Assembly (NCBI RefSeq): GCF_024171695.1
Contig: NZ_JAMTCF010000007.1
Span: forward strand, 372,001 to 436,000
Reading direction: 5' to 3'
DNA length: 64,000 nucleotides
Source of the DNA: Actinosynnema pretiosum
Lineage (GTDB): Bacteria; Actinomycetota; Actinomycetes; Mycobacteriales; Pseudonocardiaceae
Under the pieces are notes generated by a model. That model was not told the DNA's origin and did no database searches. It was given only the letters and a program-made list of their open reading frames with translations. Shown here piece by piece: positions 25,701 through 32,688 of the stretch (positions within the stretch are counted from its first letter, which is position 1; each line of letters starts with the position of its first letter). The position numbers and the translations under genes are program-made.

Positions 25701-26255
25701 GTAGCTGTCCAAGGTCGACACCCCGGCCAGCGCCACCACGCCCACCACGCGCCCGGACGCGTCGTCCCACACCGGGCTCCCGCTGTACCCCCGCTGCACC
25801 TGCAACGCCGACCGCGAGTCCAGCTGCACCAACCCGCCGTCCACGCGCCCCCGGACCACCGCCTCCACCCACGCCCCCTGGGGCCGCGACGGCTTGCCGG
25901 GATACCCGAACACCCGCACCACCCGCCCCGGCAACGGCGACCGCGCAGCCAGCACCGCGGGCTCCACCCCAACCGGCACAGCGGAGAGCTCCAACCGGGC
26001 CACGTCCTCCGAAGGCGAGGGCAGCCACCGCCGCACGACGCCATCGGCCGAACCCCGCCCTGGGAACTCCACCCGCACCACACCCGAGGGCTCCGAAAGC
26101 ACCCCCTCGCCCCGCCCCAGCGCCAAATTCACCACATGCGCGCAAGTGACGAACCGACCACCCTCCAGCAGCACCCCGACACCCACCGTGTTCCCCGCGC
26201 CATCGAGCACGCGGGCCACGGAGCTGGGTAAGGAACCGGCAGGCACCGCCCACAC
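22725..26255 (-). CDS. Trypsin-metallophosphoesterase-NACHT STAND protein, short paralogue lacking the WD40 propeller
   Basis: 1176 residues, GTG at 26255 (a second GTG three codons in is possible). It parallels the 1777-residue neighbour end to end: trypsin-like domain with His40 (TCAHVV), Asp84 (SEDVARLEL) and Ser158 ([11 protein letters not shown]); phosphoesterase-like domain keeping GDLTEHG (Asp237) but with VPGTRDVN instead of GNHD; the [23 protein letters not shown] segment at 493-517; NACHT Walker A GDFGRGKS at 586-593 and Walker B LLFDGFDE with Asp657/Asp660; winged helix [17 protein letters not shown]. After a brief [11 protein letters not shown] pentapeptide stretch only two decayed blade remnants remain (about 1030-1105), then the same tail [10 protein letters not shown]...RYYPHIRRL. 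The 3' part (about 22741-23520) is visibly AT-richer than the rest. First gene of the pair; 22 bp from divergent upp. Confidence 0.88.
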   Translation of the reverse strand: MWAVPAGSLPSSVARVLDGAGNTVGVGVLLEGGRFVTCAHVVNLALGRGEGVLSEPSGVVRVEFPGRGSADGVVRRWLPSPSEDVARLELSAVPVGVEPAVLAARSPLPGRVVRVFGYPGKPSRPQGAWVEAVVRGRVDGGLVQLDSRSALQVQRGYSGSPVWDDASGRVVGVVALAGVSTLDSYAVPVEVLAELTAEWRSTDPVVLHLPGLRCGSGLPLPRFEEDVRADLVVVAGDLTEHGLRSEFAEAFGVLAEVAERLGLARDRVAVVPGTRDVNLKACAAYFLAAEAEEREPVPPYWPKWQAYKEAFDRFYEGFEVEFTRDAPWTLYEHPELGVAVAGVNSTVGVSHLSAGVDVAQPPAQRVEECRARGWLVLGVAHGLEADRSCDAWFRDVPDTAVVTVRRGATQRDEVSREPGGFFERVVEATVVARPEATVTPAEGYLRITERLPGGGVDSWAVGTVEGEVTAAAVDRFAAEVHTRFASGDPSARSELVYSGPPASGELVEQARRRGVRLRSWIDYLGLIDLRRYEQSLRERLAADTIYPAELYVRQRYQYGNHAGTDALGQVLDWLGSSTAQFVMVLGDFGRGKSFLLRQVARELNGPTPLLVDMRRLEKAPSLDQLLVQVLVDQGVDVVDVTKLRYMISSGRVVLLFDGFDELELRVGYDNAADYLTTLLDVVSGEAKVVLTSRTQHFKSTRQVLTALGRDVASLSASKLMDLEDFTDGQILEFLHRHYGGDAVRARARVELLHEVHDLLGLSGNPRMLSFIADLDEDQLREVQRREGSISAAELYRELVDYWLLRESERQEHPRGLPSFDRDERLRVCTELAMQLWDTTEETIQEKDLGDAVQVLSRLSEREYSLEQAVHAVGSGTLLVRKDDGFGFVHQSVMEWLVANEAAAVLREGGDIRDIVKRSLSLLMVDFFCDLTGHDQARTWAANLVSDQSADIQKRHNALKVLRRLRGAGPLDLRGLDLRGLIFENDDLTDAALTGSNWKGALLINVRGFEAHPELTDAAVLGRSQPEIVLASSPATYGVVYQEDGTLLTVLEDMSGQIWIPSGVCAATLHQVAEAVVQRSEPTTARSPDGSRTATILPNGATEVRGADGTLLMTLATRGKNWLTAFPSGAYRCSEESSAFPRWQIEHWNLYLREIARYYPHIRRLTDTDPIDPPPTP

Positions 26256-26277
26256 CTACCACACATACTCTTCCGTC

Positions 26278-26901
26278 ATGGACGTCCTCGTTGTCGATCA
26301 CCCCCTGGCCAGGGCCCGCCTGACCACCATGCGCGACGCCCGCACGGACAACGCCGCGTTCCGCGCCGCGCTGCACGAGCTCACCGTCATGCTCGTCTAC
26401 GAAGCCACCCGCAACGCCCCCGTCGCCGAGGAGCGCGTGCACACCCCCGTCGCCCGCACCACCGGCTACCGCCTCGCCAACCCGCCGCTGCTCGTGCCGG
26501 TGCTCCGCGCCGGCCTCGGCATGGCCGACCAGGCGCACAAGCTCATCCCCGACGCGCAGATGGGCTTCGTCGGCCTGGCCCGCGACGAGGAGACGCTCCA
26601 GCCGACCCCCTACATGGTGTCGCTGCCGGAATCCCTCGCGGGCCGCCCGGTGTTCGTGCTCGACCCGATGCTCGCCACCGGCGGCTCGATGGTCTACACG
26701 ATCAAGCTGCTCACCGAGCGCGGCGCGACCGACGTGACCGCCGTGTGCGCGCTCGCGGCTCCCGAGGGCATCGAGCACCTGCGCGAGTCGGGGCTGCCGG
26801 TCCGCCTCGTGACCGCCAGCGTGGACGAGCGGCTCAACGACTCCGGGTTCATCGTGCCCGGCCTCGGCGACGCGGGCGACCGGCAGTACGGCGCCGTCTG
26901 A
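26278..26901 (+). CDS. upp: Uracil phosphoribosyltransferase
   Basis: Converts uracil plus PRPP to UMP, pyrimidine salvage. 207 residues, normal length. The family motifs are all there: [14 protein letters not shown], the PRPP loop [13 protein letters not shown] near residues 126-138, and the C-terminal uracil-binding [16 protein letters not shown] at 26278 starts the conserved [20 protein letters not shown]; the upstream open frame belongs to the antisense of the NACHT gene. Only 22 bp separate it from the divergent GTG of the short NACHT paralogue, so its promoter must overlap that coding sequence; CATACT at 26264-26269 could serve as a -10 for a nearly leaderless mRNA. Works with deoA, add and the nucleoside phosphorylase in this window. 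Confidence 0.96.
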   Translation: MDVLVVDHPLARARLTTMRDARTDNAAFRAALHELTVMLVYEATRNAPVAEERVHTPVARTTGYRLANPPLLVPVLRAGLGMADQAHKLIPDAQMGFVGLARDEETLQPTPYMVSLPESLAGRPVFVLDPMLATGGSMVYTIKLLTERGATDVTAVCALAAPEGIEHLRESGLPVRLVTASVDERLNDSGFIVPGLGDAGDRQYGAV

Positions 26902-26914
26902 TCGGACCAGCGCG

Positions 26915-26946
26915 GAAGGGGCCGTCCGGGGTCGGGCGGCCCCTTC
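26915..26946 (+). terminator. Hairpin terminator of upp
   Basis: 10-bp perfect stem GAAGGGGCCG/CGGCCCCTTC with a 12-nt loop, 14 bp after the upp stop. Confidence 0.7.
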
Positions 26947-27039
26947 GCCGTTCCCCGGCCCCGTCCGCACCAGTGCGGACCCGGTCGACCCCTCGTCCCG
27001 GTAACGGCAGGCGCCAGGGTTGCGCCGTTCAGCCGTAGA

Positions 27040-27055
27040 GGTGGTCTAGACCTCT
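27040..27055. promoter_or_regulatory. DasR-responsive-element-like (dre) palindrome
   Basis: GGTGGTCTAGACCTCT matches 14 of 16 positions of the Streptomyces DasR consensus A(G/C)TGGTCTAGACCA(G/C)T, with the ten-base core GGTCTAGACC intact. DasR is the GntR-family regulator of N-acetylglucosamine and chitin genes. No amino-sugar gene lies nearby; alternatively the arms AGAGGT/ACCTCT form a small hairpin. Confidence 0.4.
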
Positions 27056-27301
27056 GCTCTACGTTCTGGTTCGGACCGATTGCTCCGCGAACGGTGGCGA
27101 GCACCCGCCCACCTGCGCGGACGCCGGGTACGGGCCACCTCGCGAGAGGTGGTCAAGGGGGTCGGGGAGGGTATGCGGCGGCCTCCTCCCCGGCCTCCGC
27201 CCGCCCAGGGGGCATCACCCGCGACGGTCGGCTCGCGGCGCCGAAAAACCGAGGGCCCTGCGCCGAACGCCGTTGCGCCGCAAAGCATTTCTCGGGGAAG
27301 G

Positions 27302-27323
27302 GCCGCGCACACCGTTGTGCGGC
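27302..27323 (-). terminator. Hairpin downstream of the TetR gene
   Basis: GCCGC-(G)-CACA / TGTGCGGC with a one-base bulge and loop CCGT, 20 bp past the stop of the minus-strand TetR gene. Confidence 0.5.
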
Positions 27324-27342
27324 AAGGACCTCGCGGGTGCGA

Positions 27343-27939
27343 CTACCTCCGCCGCCACCCGTCGCACTGCGCCCGCACCGCCCGCTCGTAGACCGCCTCC
27401 ACCGCGAGCCCTGCGGGCAGCGCCGCGTTCAGCTCCAGCGAGATCAGGCCGTGCACCAACCCCCACAGCGCCAGCGCCAGTTGCCCCGGCTCCTCGTCCG
27501 CGAACACCCCGTCCCGCACCGCCCGCTCCACCGCGCCGAGCACCGGCTGGAACGTCCCGCGCGCCAGCTCCGCGACCCCCGCCGACGGCTGGAAGTCCAG
27601 CGTGGACCGGCTGCTGAACATCACCAGGTAGAAGTGCGGGTCCGCCAGCGCGTGCTCCCGGTAGGCCGCGCCGATCCGCGCGATGTCCTCCACCGGGTCG
27701 TCCGTCCTCGGCACGGAGGCAAGCCTCTGCTCGTAACGGCGGAACCCCTCTTCGTACAACGCGTCCAACAGCGCGGGCTTGCCCCCGAACAGCGAGTACA
27801 CCGCTGTGGTCGAGGTGTTGACATCCGCCGCGAGCCTGCGCAAGCTCAGTGCGCCCGGCCCCTCGGTGGACAGGAGTTCACCCGCGCGGTCGAGCAGCCG
27901 AACGCGAAGGGCGTCGTCGTGGGTCTTCGGTCTTGGCAC
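27343..27939 (-). CDS. TetR/AcrR family transcriptional regulator
   Basis: 198 residues from GTG 27939 (VPRPKTHDDALRVRLLDRAGELL). The helix-turn-helix covers residues 9-55 with GALSLRRLAADVNTSTTAVYSLFGGKPALLDALY. The ligand domain begins DDPVEDIARIGAAYREHALADPHFYLVMF and resembles the TetR C-terminal domain of the WHG type (HFYLVMFSS...LALWGLVHGLISLELNAAL). Target genes are unknown; it is divergent from the RHH/Doc-like pair and may regulate across the 73-bp gap. The frame is open far upstream on this strand but that portion is antisense to the RHH gene. Confidence 0.85.
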   Translation of the reverse strand: MPRPKTHDDALRVRLLDRAGELLSTEGPGALSLRRLAADVNTSTTAVYSLFGGKPALLDALYEEGFRRYEQRLASVPRTDDPVEDIARIGAAYREHALADPHFYLVMFSSRSTLDFQPSAGVAELARGTFQPVLGAVERAVRDGVFADEEPGQLALALWGLVHGLISLELNAALPAGLAVEAVYERAVRAQCDGWRRR

Positions 27940-27949
27940 CGGGGAATCG

Positions 27950-27965
27950 TAACGCAACGGTGTTA
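27950..27965. promoter_or_regulatory. Candidate TetR operator
   Basis: TAACG-CAACGG-TGTTA, an imperfect dyad (4 of 5 pairs) 11 bp upstream of the TetR start. Position and arm sequence (AAC/GTT) fit a self-regulatory TetR site, but it could equally be part of the AT-rich promoter that follows (TTATAAAA). Confidence 0.3.
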
Positions 27966-27985
27966 TAAAAAGCCTCTGGTCAGCG

Positions 27986-28004
27986 TGGTACCACATTGGT
28001 ACCA
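27986..28004 (+). promoter_or_regulatory. Tandem palindromic operator of the RHH gene
   Basis: Two copies of the perfect 8-bp palindrome TGGTACCA at 27986-27993 and 27997-28004, start-to-start 11 bp, one helical turn. This is the layout ribbon-helix-helix antitoxins use (two dimers on one DNA face). It ends nine bases before the ATG of the RHH gene. Confidence 0.65.
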
Positions 28005-28012
28005 TCAAGAGA

Positions 28013-28219
28013 ATGGCGATGACCTTGCGTCTGAGCGATGAGGAGAACCGGCGGCTCGACGAGCTCGCAGCCGCCGAGGGCCGGTCCAAGCAGGAAGTCG
28101 TGCGGCTCGCGCTGGCCGACCGCTGGGCCAGGCTCCAGAAGGAGGAGGAGCTGTCCGAGGTGCTCGGACGGGTGCTCCCCAAGTACCGGGGTCTGCTCGA
28201 CAAGCTGGGATCGGCCTGA
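28013..28219 (+). CDS. Ribbon-helix-helix (CopG-like) antitoxin-type protein
   Basis: 68 residues. Residues 2-45 form the RHH fold: AMTLRLSDEENRRLDELAAAEGRSKQEVVRLALADRW, with the DNA-binding strand MTLRLS. The C-terminal part (EELSEVLGRVLPKYRGLLDKLGSA) is a helix that would bind a toxin partner. The gene sits 40 bp before a Doc-like gene on the same strand, the usual antitoxin-toxin order, and a tandem palindrome fits autoregulation. ATG at 28013 has AAGAGA just upstream; a second ATG two codons in is possible. Confidence 0.82.
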   Translation: MAMTLRLSDEENRRLDELAAAEGRSKQEVVRLALADRWARLQKEEELSEVLGRVLPKYRGLLDKLGSA

Positions 28220-28259
28220 TGGCGCACTGACCGCGCCTCCGTTGTGATCCACTGGTGTC

Positions 28260-28643
28260 GTGGTCAACTACCTCGACGCCGGCGATCTGCTCGTGCTGGC
28301 GACCGCCGTCACCGGCGGCGATCTCGTCGTGCGCGACTTAGGCCTGCTCGACTCCGCTGCTCACCGCCCCAGGGCGACCGTGCTCGGCGTCGAGGCCTAC
28401 GACACGCTGTGGCTCAAGGCCTCCGCCCTGCTCGACTCCATCGTCCGCACCCGTCCCCTGTCCGAGGGCAACTGGCGCCTCGGGTGGGTGGCCGCCGTGA
28501 CGCTGTGCGACATCAACGGCTGGTGGATCGAGGCCGAGGAGGACGACGCCCTCGAACTCGTCCGCTCGCTCGGCCGCGAGCAGGTCGACGTCCCCGGCAT
28601 GGCGGCCCACCTGGAGGCGTGGGGCGTGCCCAAGGACAGCTGA
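28260..28643 (+). CDS. Doc (death-on-curing) family protein with altered Fic motif
   Basis: 127 residues, GTG start (VNYLDAGDLLVLATAVTGG). The Doc layout is clear: VRDLGLLDSAAHRPRATVLGVEAYDTLWLKASALLDSIVR, then the Fic loop and LGWVAAVTLCDINGW. The canonical motif H-P-[FL]-x-[DE]-G-N-[KG]-R reads RPLSEGNWR here: the catalytic His is Arg and the Lys is Trp. Doc enzymes phosphorylate EF-Tu and other Fic proteins AMPylate, both needing that His; this copy may be inactive, or the pair may now serve regulation. Follows an RHH antitoxin-type gene. No frameshift is seen. Confidence 0.78.
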   Translation: MVNYLDAGDLLVLATAVTGGDLVVRDLGLLDSAAHRPRATVLGVEAYDTLWLKASALLDSIVRTRPLSEGNWRLGWVAAVTLCDINGWWIEAEEDDALELVRSLGREQVDVPGMAAHLEAWGVPKDS

Positions 28644-28720
28644 CCGGCCGGAGGTCGCGGGCCCGAAGGCGCGCGCACGGCGAAACCCCAGGCGGGCGCG
28701 GAACCACCGCAGCGGGGGCG

Positions 28721-28751
28721 TTGACCGGGAACCGGACCGGGTCCCTACCGT
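28721..28751 (+). promoter_or_regulatory. MerR-type promoter: 19-bp spacer with dyad
   Basis: TTGACC (-35, 28721-28726) and TACCGT (-10, 28746-28751) are separated by exactly 19 bp, and the spacer reads GGGAACCGGACCGGGTCCC, a near-perfect dyad. Over-long spacers with internal dyads are the mark of MerR-activated promoters, which the regulator twists into shape. The GTG of the MerR gene begins only seven bases after the -10, implying a leaderless transcript. Confidence 0.75.
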
Positions 28752-28758
28752 TCCGGGT

Positions 28759-29154
28759 GTGACGATCTCGATCGCCCTGGCCGCGGAGCGCAGCGGCCTG
28801 TCCATCGACACCCTGCGCTACTACGAGCGGATCGGGCTGCTCGACCCGCCCGCCCGCGACTCCGGCGGCAGGCGGGACTACAGCGAGGAAGACCTCAGCT
28901 GGCTCGCGTTCCTGACCACCATGCGCGGCACCGGGATGCCGATCAAGATGCTGCGCGAGTACGCCCAACTTCGGCACCGCGGCGATCCCGGCGCGGCCAG
29001 GCGGCGGGAGATCCTCGTCGAGCACCGCGTCGCGGTGCGCGAGCGCGTCGCCGAGCTCCAGGCCTGTCTCGGCCTGCTCGACTACAAGATCGAGCACTAC
29101 GGCAGCCTGGAGCGCACGTTCGTGGAGGGCATCACCGAGGGCGCCACCGCCTGA
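28759..29154 (+). CDS. MerR family transcriptional regulator
   Basis: 131 residues, GTG at 28759. The winged helix is at 1-70: ISIALAAERSGLSIDTLRYYERIGLLDPPARDSGGRRDYSEEDLSWLAFLTTMRGTGMPIKMLREYAQL. A long dimerising helix follows (REILVEHRVAVRERVAELQACLGLLDYKIEHYGSLE). The single Cys in the helix is not in a metal-binding pattern, so metal sensing is unlikely; this subgroup (YyaN/AdhR-like) often senses electrophiles or redox state. No oxidoreductase target is adjacent; the next plus-strand genes encode membrane proteins. Autoactivation through the 19-bp-spacer promoter is likely. Confidence 0.9.
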   Translation: MTISIALAAERSGLSIDTLRYYERIGLLDPPARDSGGRRDYSEEDLSWLAFLTTMRGTGMPIKMLREYAQLRHRGDPGAARRREILVEHRVAVRERVAELQACLGLLDYKIEHYGSLERTFVEGITEGATA

Positions 29155-29469
29155 GCGCGCCATGAGCGAACCATGAGCGGGCCCCTGAGCTGCGGAAACG
29201 CCGGGAAGCGGGCGGGGGATTGGCGGGGAACCAACGGGGGACGGGACGCGCGCGCCGAGTTGCCGCGTGATCGGTGATGGATAACATCAGCCCCGCGCGA
29301 TGCGCAGCCCAGGCTGCGACTGCCGCGATCCCGCCTCTGTCTCGCCAAGCAGGGGGTGAGCCGGGGGAGCGAGCAGGACCACCCAGCACCGCGCACGCAC
29401 CGCGCTGCACCACGCTCGCACAGGTCGCCGCCCGCGCTCACCGGGAGGCCGAACCGTCGCGAGGTGGTC
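29155..29469 (+). other. 315-bp intergenic region with a possible promoter
   Basis: Contains TTGCCG (29260-29265) and TAACAT (29282-29287) with a 16-bp spacer, a weak sigma70-like candidate for the downstream membrane protein genes. A GGGGGTGAGCC / GGGGGAGC stretch at 29350-29375 superficially recalls riboswitch cores but does not match one. No gene seen. Confidence 0.3.
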
Positions 29470-29799
29470 ATGGCCGCGCACTGGGCCGCGCTGCTCGTCC
29501 TGCTCCCGCCCCTGATCGGCCTCGCGCGCCACTGGCTCGTGCTGCGCTTCTTCCGCCGCGTCTACGAGCACGGCGGCGCCAAGGACCTCAAGGCCGCCGC
29601 CGAGGCCGTCCGCCGCACCAGGCCGTGGACCGCCGACCTCCAGTCCGGGAGGCGTCCCGGCGCGGCCCCGCCCCGACCGGACCCGCCCGCGAGGGGGGAC
29701 CGCCTGCCCGCCCGGCGGTCGGTGCGCAAGACTAGGGGCGTCCCCCCGTCAGGCGCGCTGGAGCGCCCGTCGCACCGGGGGGACGGCAACGGGGGGTGA
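29470..29799 (+). CDS. Small single-pass membrane protein
   Basis: 109 residues from ATG 29470 (GAGGTGG just upstream). Residues 2-24 are one hydrophobic helix (AAHWAALLVLLPPLIGLARHW), followed by RFFRRVYEHGGAKDLKAAAEAVRR, which looks amphipathic and basic. From residue about 55 the chain is Arg/Pro/Gly-rich and probably disordered, so the true protein could end functionally earlier. No family recognised. Frame upstream of 29470 is of poor quality. Confidence 0.5.
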   Translation: MAAHWAALLVLLPPLIGLARHWLVLRFFRRVYEHGGAKDLKAAAEAVRRTRPWTADLQSGRRPGAAPPRPDPPARGDRLPARRSVRKTRGVPPSGALERPSHRGDGNGG

Positions 29800-29854
29800 C
29801 CGGCGCGCAACCGGTGACGGCCCGGCGCGTCCTAGCAAGTGACAGGAGGGAGTC

Positions 29855-30178
29855 ATGGACACTCGCAGCATCGCCACGATGGCGCGCAACCGCCGGATCA
29901 TCTGGGGTGGTGGCGTCGGCCTCGCGGTCGGCCTGATCGGCTTCCCGCTGGTGCTCATGAGCGTGTGGCCCGGAGTCGACCACAGCCCGTGGAGCATCAA
30001 CACGATGGTCCTCGCGGCGGGCGTCGCCCTGTGCACGCTCAGCTACATCGGCATCCGCCTCGCGGTCTCGGCCTTCACCGAAGACCGCGTCTCGCCGCCG
30101 GACAACCGGCCCTACCTGGTGGCCGGTGGTGCGGCGGCGATCGCCGTGCTCTGCCTGGTCATCGCGGTCATGGGCTGA
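29855..30178 (+). CDS. Three-helix integral membrane protein
   Basis: 107 residues. ATG at 29855 has a strong SD (CAGGAGGGAG). Three hydrophobic segments: about 16-37 (IIWGGGVGLAVGLIGFPLVLMSVW), 48-70 (INTMVLAAGVALCTLSYIGIRLA) and 86-106 (YLVAGGAAAIAVLCLVIAVMG), with a short acidic loop FTEDRVSPPDN. No family is recognised. It is 55 bp after the previous membrane protein gene, possibly the same transcript, and converges on the mutase gene. Confidence 0.65.
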   Translation: MDTRSIATMARNRRIIWGGGVGLAVGLIGFPLVLMSVWPGVDHSPWSINTMVLAAGVALCTLSYIGIRLAVSAFTEDRVSPPDNRPYLVAGGAAAIAVLCLVIAVMG

Positions 30179-30211
30179 CCCAGGCGCCCGCACCGGACCG
30201 CGCGGCCGACC

Positions 30212-31840
30212 TCAGTCGGCCAGCAGGTCCGACACGCGCTCGCGCAGGGCGCCCAACCGCTCACCCCCACGGGCACGGGCCGAGGCCAGGTCGGCGGGGT
30301 CCGCCACGGGCTCCACGACCTCCAGGTAGGCCTTCAGCTTCGGCTCCGTGCCCGACGGGCGGACCACCACCCGCTCGCCGTCCCGCGTCAACCGCACGAC
30401 GTCCGCGCCGGGCAGCAGGTCCTCGAACCCGAACCCCTCCGGCGGCGACTGCCGCAACCGCGCCATGAGCGCGCCGATCCGGCTCAGGTCGGTGAAGCGC
30501 AGCGACACCTGGTCGGTCAGGTGCAGCCCGTGCTCCAGCGCCAGCTGGTCCAGCGCGTCCAGCAGCGTCCGGCCCGACGCCTTCAGCGTGGCCGCCAGGT
30601 CGCAGGCCACCACCGCCGCCGAGATCCCGTCCTTGTCGCTGACGTGCTCCGGGTCGACGCAGTGCCCCAGCGCCTCCTCGTACGCGTACACCAGCCGGTC
30701 ACCGGCCCGCACCAGCCACTTGAACCCGGTCAGCGTCTCCGCGTACCGCGCCCCGCGCGCCTGCGCGATGCTCCTGAGCAGCGAGGACGACACGATCGTC
30801 GTGGCCACCAGCGGGTCGCTCTCCTCGGTGGTGCTCAGCACCAGCGACCCGAGCAGCACGCCCGTCTCGTCGCCGCGCAGCATCCGCCAGGACCCGTCCC
30901 GCTCCTTCACGCCCAGCGCGCACCGGTCCGCGTCCGGGTCCAGCGCGACCGCCAGGTCCGCGTCGACCTGCGCGGCCAGCTCCAGCAACCGGTCGGCCGC
31001 GCCCGGCTCCTCCGGGTTCGGGAACGCCACGGTCGGGAAGTCCGGGTCGGGCACGGCCTGCGCGCGCACCACGTGCACGTCGGTGAACCCGGCCCGGCTC
31101 AGCGCCTCCACGGCGGTCGCGCCGCCCACCCCGTGCATCGGGGTCAGCGCCACCCGCAGCCCGCGCGCGGACCCGCGCGGCAGCGACGACACCCGGCCCA
31201 GGTACTCGTCCAGCTCGTCCTCGGACACCTCGGTCCACGACTCGCTCGTCGGCACCGACACCGCCGCCGCCACCTCGGCGATGGCCACCTCGATCCGCCG
31301 GTCGGCGGGCGGCACGATCTGCGACCCGCCCTCCAGGTACAGCTTGTAGCCGTTGTCGGCGGGCGGGTTGTGCGAGGCGGTGATCTGCACGCCCGCCACC
31401 GCGCCGTGCCGCCGCACCAGGAACGCCACCAGCGGCGTCGGCAGCGGCCGGGGCAGCAGCTTCACGGTGAACCCGGCTGCGGCGAGCACACCGGCCGCCG
31501 CGCGCGCGAAGTCCTCCGAGCCGTGCCTGGCGTCCCGGCCGACGAACACCAGGCCGCGCACCCCGTTCGCCTGCTCGGCCAGCCACCGGGCCACCCCGGC
31601 GGTCGTGCGCACCACGACCGCCCGGTTCATCCCGTTCGGCCCGGCCCGCACCGGCCCGCGCAGCCCGGCGGTGCCGAACGTCAGCGGCCCGGACATCCGG
31701 TCGGCCAGCTCCTCCAGCGCCACCGGGTCGCCGCCCATCGCCCCGGCCAGGACGCGCTGCAGCTCGGTGCGCGCCTCCATGTCCGGGTCGTCGGCGATCC
31801 AGCGGAACGCGGCGTCGCGCAGCGCGGGGGACAGCGTCAT
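30212..31840 (-). CDS. Phosphosugar mutase (phosphoglucomutase/phosphomannomutase, PmmB-like)
   Basis: 542 residues. Interconverts hexose- or pentose-1- and 6/5-phosphates through a phosphoserine. Motifs in order: [18 protein letters not shown] (substrate entry loop), the phosphoserine loop [19 protein letters not shown] near residues 150-165, the metal loop [10 protein letters not shown] near 305-313, the sugar loop [13 protein letters not shown], and the phosphate loop [16 protein letters not shown] near the end. ATG at 31840 overlaps the stop of the upstream purine nucleoside phosphorylase (ATGA). That coupling suggests it handles ribose-1- or deoxyribose-1-phosphate released by phosphorolysis, i.e. 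phosphopentomutase activity; mycobacteria keep the same gene pair. This substrate assignment is inference. Confidence 0.9.
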   Translation of the reverse strand: MTLSPALRDAAFRWIADDPDMEARTELQRVLAGAMGGDPVALEELADRMSGPLTFGTAGLRGPVRAGPNGMNRAVVVRTTAGVARWLAEQANGVRGLVFVGRDARHGSEDFARAAAGVLAAAGFTVKLLPRPLPTPLVAFLVRRHGAVAGVQITASHNPPADNGYKLYLEGGSQIVPPADRRIEVAIAEVAAAVSVPTSESWTEVSEDELDEYLGRVSSLPRGSARGLRVALTPMHGVGGATAVEALSRAGFTDVHVVRAQAVPDPDFPTVAFPNPEEPGAADRLLELAAQVDADLAVALDPDADRCALGVKERDGSWRMLRGDETGVLLGSLVLSTTEESDPLVATTIVSSSLLRSIAQARGARYAETLTGFKWLVRAGDRLVYAYEEALGHCVDPEHVSDKDGISAAVVACDLAATLKASGRTLLDALDQLALEHGLHLTDQVSLRFTDLSRIGALMARLRQSPPEGFGFEDLLPGADVVRLTRDGERVVVRPSGTEPKLKAYLEVVEPVADPADLASARARGGERLGALRERVSDLLAD

Positions 31841-32649
31841 GCCCGCTCCACCAGCTCCCGCAGCAGCGCGCCCATGCGGCTCGCGGCGGCCTGACCGGCC
31901 TCCAGCACCTCCTGGTGGTTCAGCGGCTCGCCGGTGATGCCCGCCGCCAGGTTCGTCACCAGGGACAGGCCGAACACCTCCACGCCCTCGGCGCGCGCCG
32001 CGATGGCCTCCAGCACGGTGGACATGCCGACCAGGTCGGCGCCCATGGTGCGCAGCATCCGGATCTCGGCGGGCGTCTCGAAGTGCGGGCCGGGCAGACC
32101 GGCGTACACGCCCTCCTCCAGGGAGGGGTCGATGCCGCGCGCGATCTCGCGCAGGCGCGGCGAGTACAGGTCGGTCAGGTCCACGAACCGGGCGCCCACC
32201 AGCGGCGACGACGCGGTCAGGTTCAGGTGGTCGCTGATCAGCACCGGCTGGCCCACCGACATGCCCTGGCGAAGGCCGCCCGCCGCGTTGGTCAGCACCA
32301 CGGTCTTGACGCCCGCCGCGGCGGCGGTGCGCACGCCGTGCACGACCTTGGTGATGCCCTTGCCCTCGTAGCCGTGCGTGCGGCCCAGCACGACCAGCGC
32401 GTTCTTGTCGCCCACCCGCACCGAGCGGATGGTGCCGCCGTGCCCGACGGCGGTGGGGGCCTCGAAGCCGGGCAGCTCGCCCATGGGGATCTCGGCCTGC
32501 GCCTGGCCGATCAGGTCGGCGGCGGGCCGCCACCCGGAGCCGAGGACGACGGCGATGTCGTGCCGGTCGACCCCGGTCCTCTCGCTCAGCGCCCGCGCCG
32601 CGTCGGCGGCGAGCGCTTCCGGACTGGTGTTCTCACTCTTGGCGGTCAC
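31837..32649 (-). CDS. Purine nucleoside phosphorylase (PNP I, trimeric type)
   Basis: 270 residues, GTG start. Phosphorolysis of inosine/guanosine and deoxy forms to base plus (deoxy)ribose-1-phosphate. Motifs: [17 protein letters not shown] (phosphate loop), [10 protein letters not shown]-type segment ([11 protein letters not shown]), [60 protein letters not shown] with the base-binding Glu, and LVTNLAAGI with the purine-site Asn. Length and motifs place it in the trimeric PNP class rather than the hexameric DeoD class. Co-translated with the downstream mutase. Confidence 0.94.
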   Translation of the reverse strand: MTAKSENTSPEALAADAARALSERTGVDRHDIAVVLGSGWRPAADLIGQAQAEIPMGELPGFEAPTAVGHGGTIRSVRVGDKNALVVLGRTHGYEGKGITKVVHGVRTAAAAGVKTVVLTNAAGGLRQGMSVGQPVLISDHLNLTASSPLVGARFVDLTDLYSPRLREIARGIDPSLEEGVYAGLPGPHFETPAEIRMLRTMGADLVGMSTVLEAIAARAEGVEVFGLSLVTNLAAGITGEPLNHQEVLEAGQAAASRMGALLRELVERA

Positions 32650-32688
32650 CGCGGGAGCCTAACTCCCGCCGGGGGCGGTCGCCGCAGG

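Larger units (their letters stand above)
26902..27342. other. 441-bp intergenic region between upp and the TetR gene
   Basis: Both flanking genes end here, so no promoter is needed, yet the region holds a dre-like palindrome (27040-27055), a second dyad CCACCT-CGCGAG-AGGTGG (about 27138-27155) and the TetR terminator. Open frames in this stretch are Arg/Pro-rich and have no convincing SD; I see no gene or recognised RNA. Confidence 0.45.

Noticed and set aside
27094-28041. 315-codon plus-strand ORF spanning the TetR gene
   Set aside because: Antisense to the well-supported TetR gene and low complexity.
29340-29380. Riboswitch-like GGGGGTGAGCC/GGGGGAGC stretch
   Set aside because: Compared with the c-di-AMP (ydaO) consensus, the required GAA and flanking stems are missing; no cell-wall hydrolase follows.
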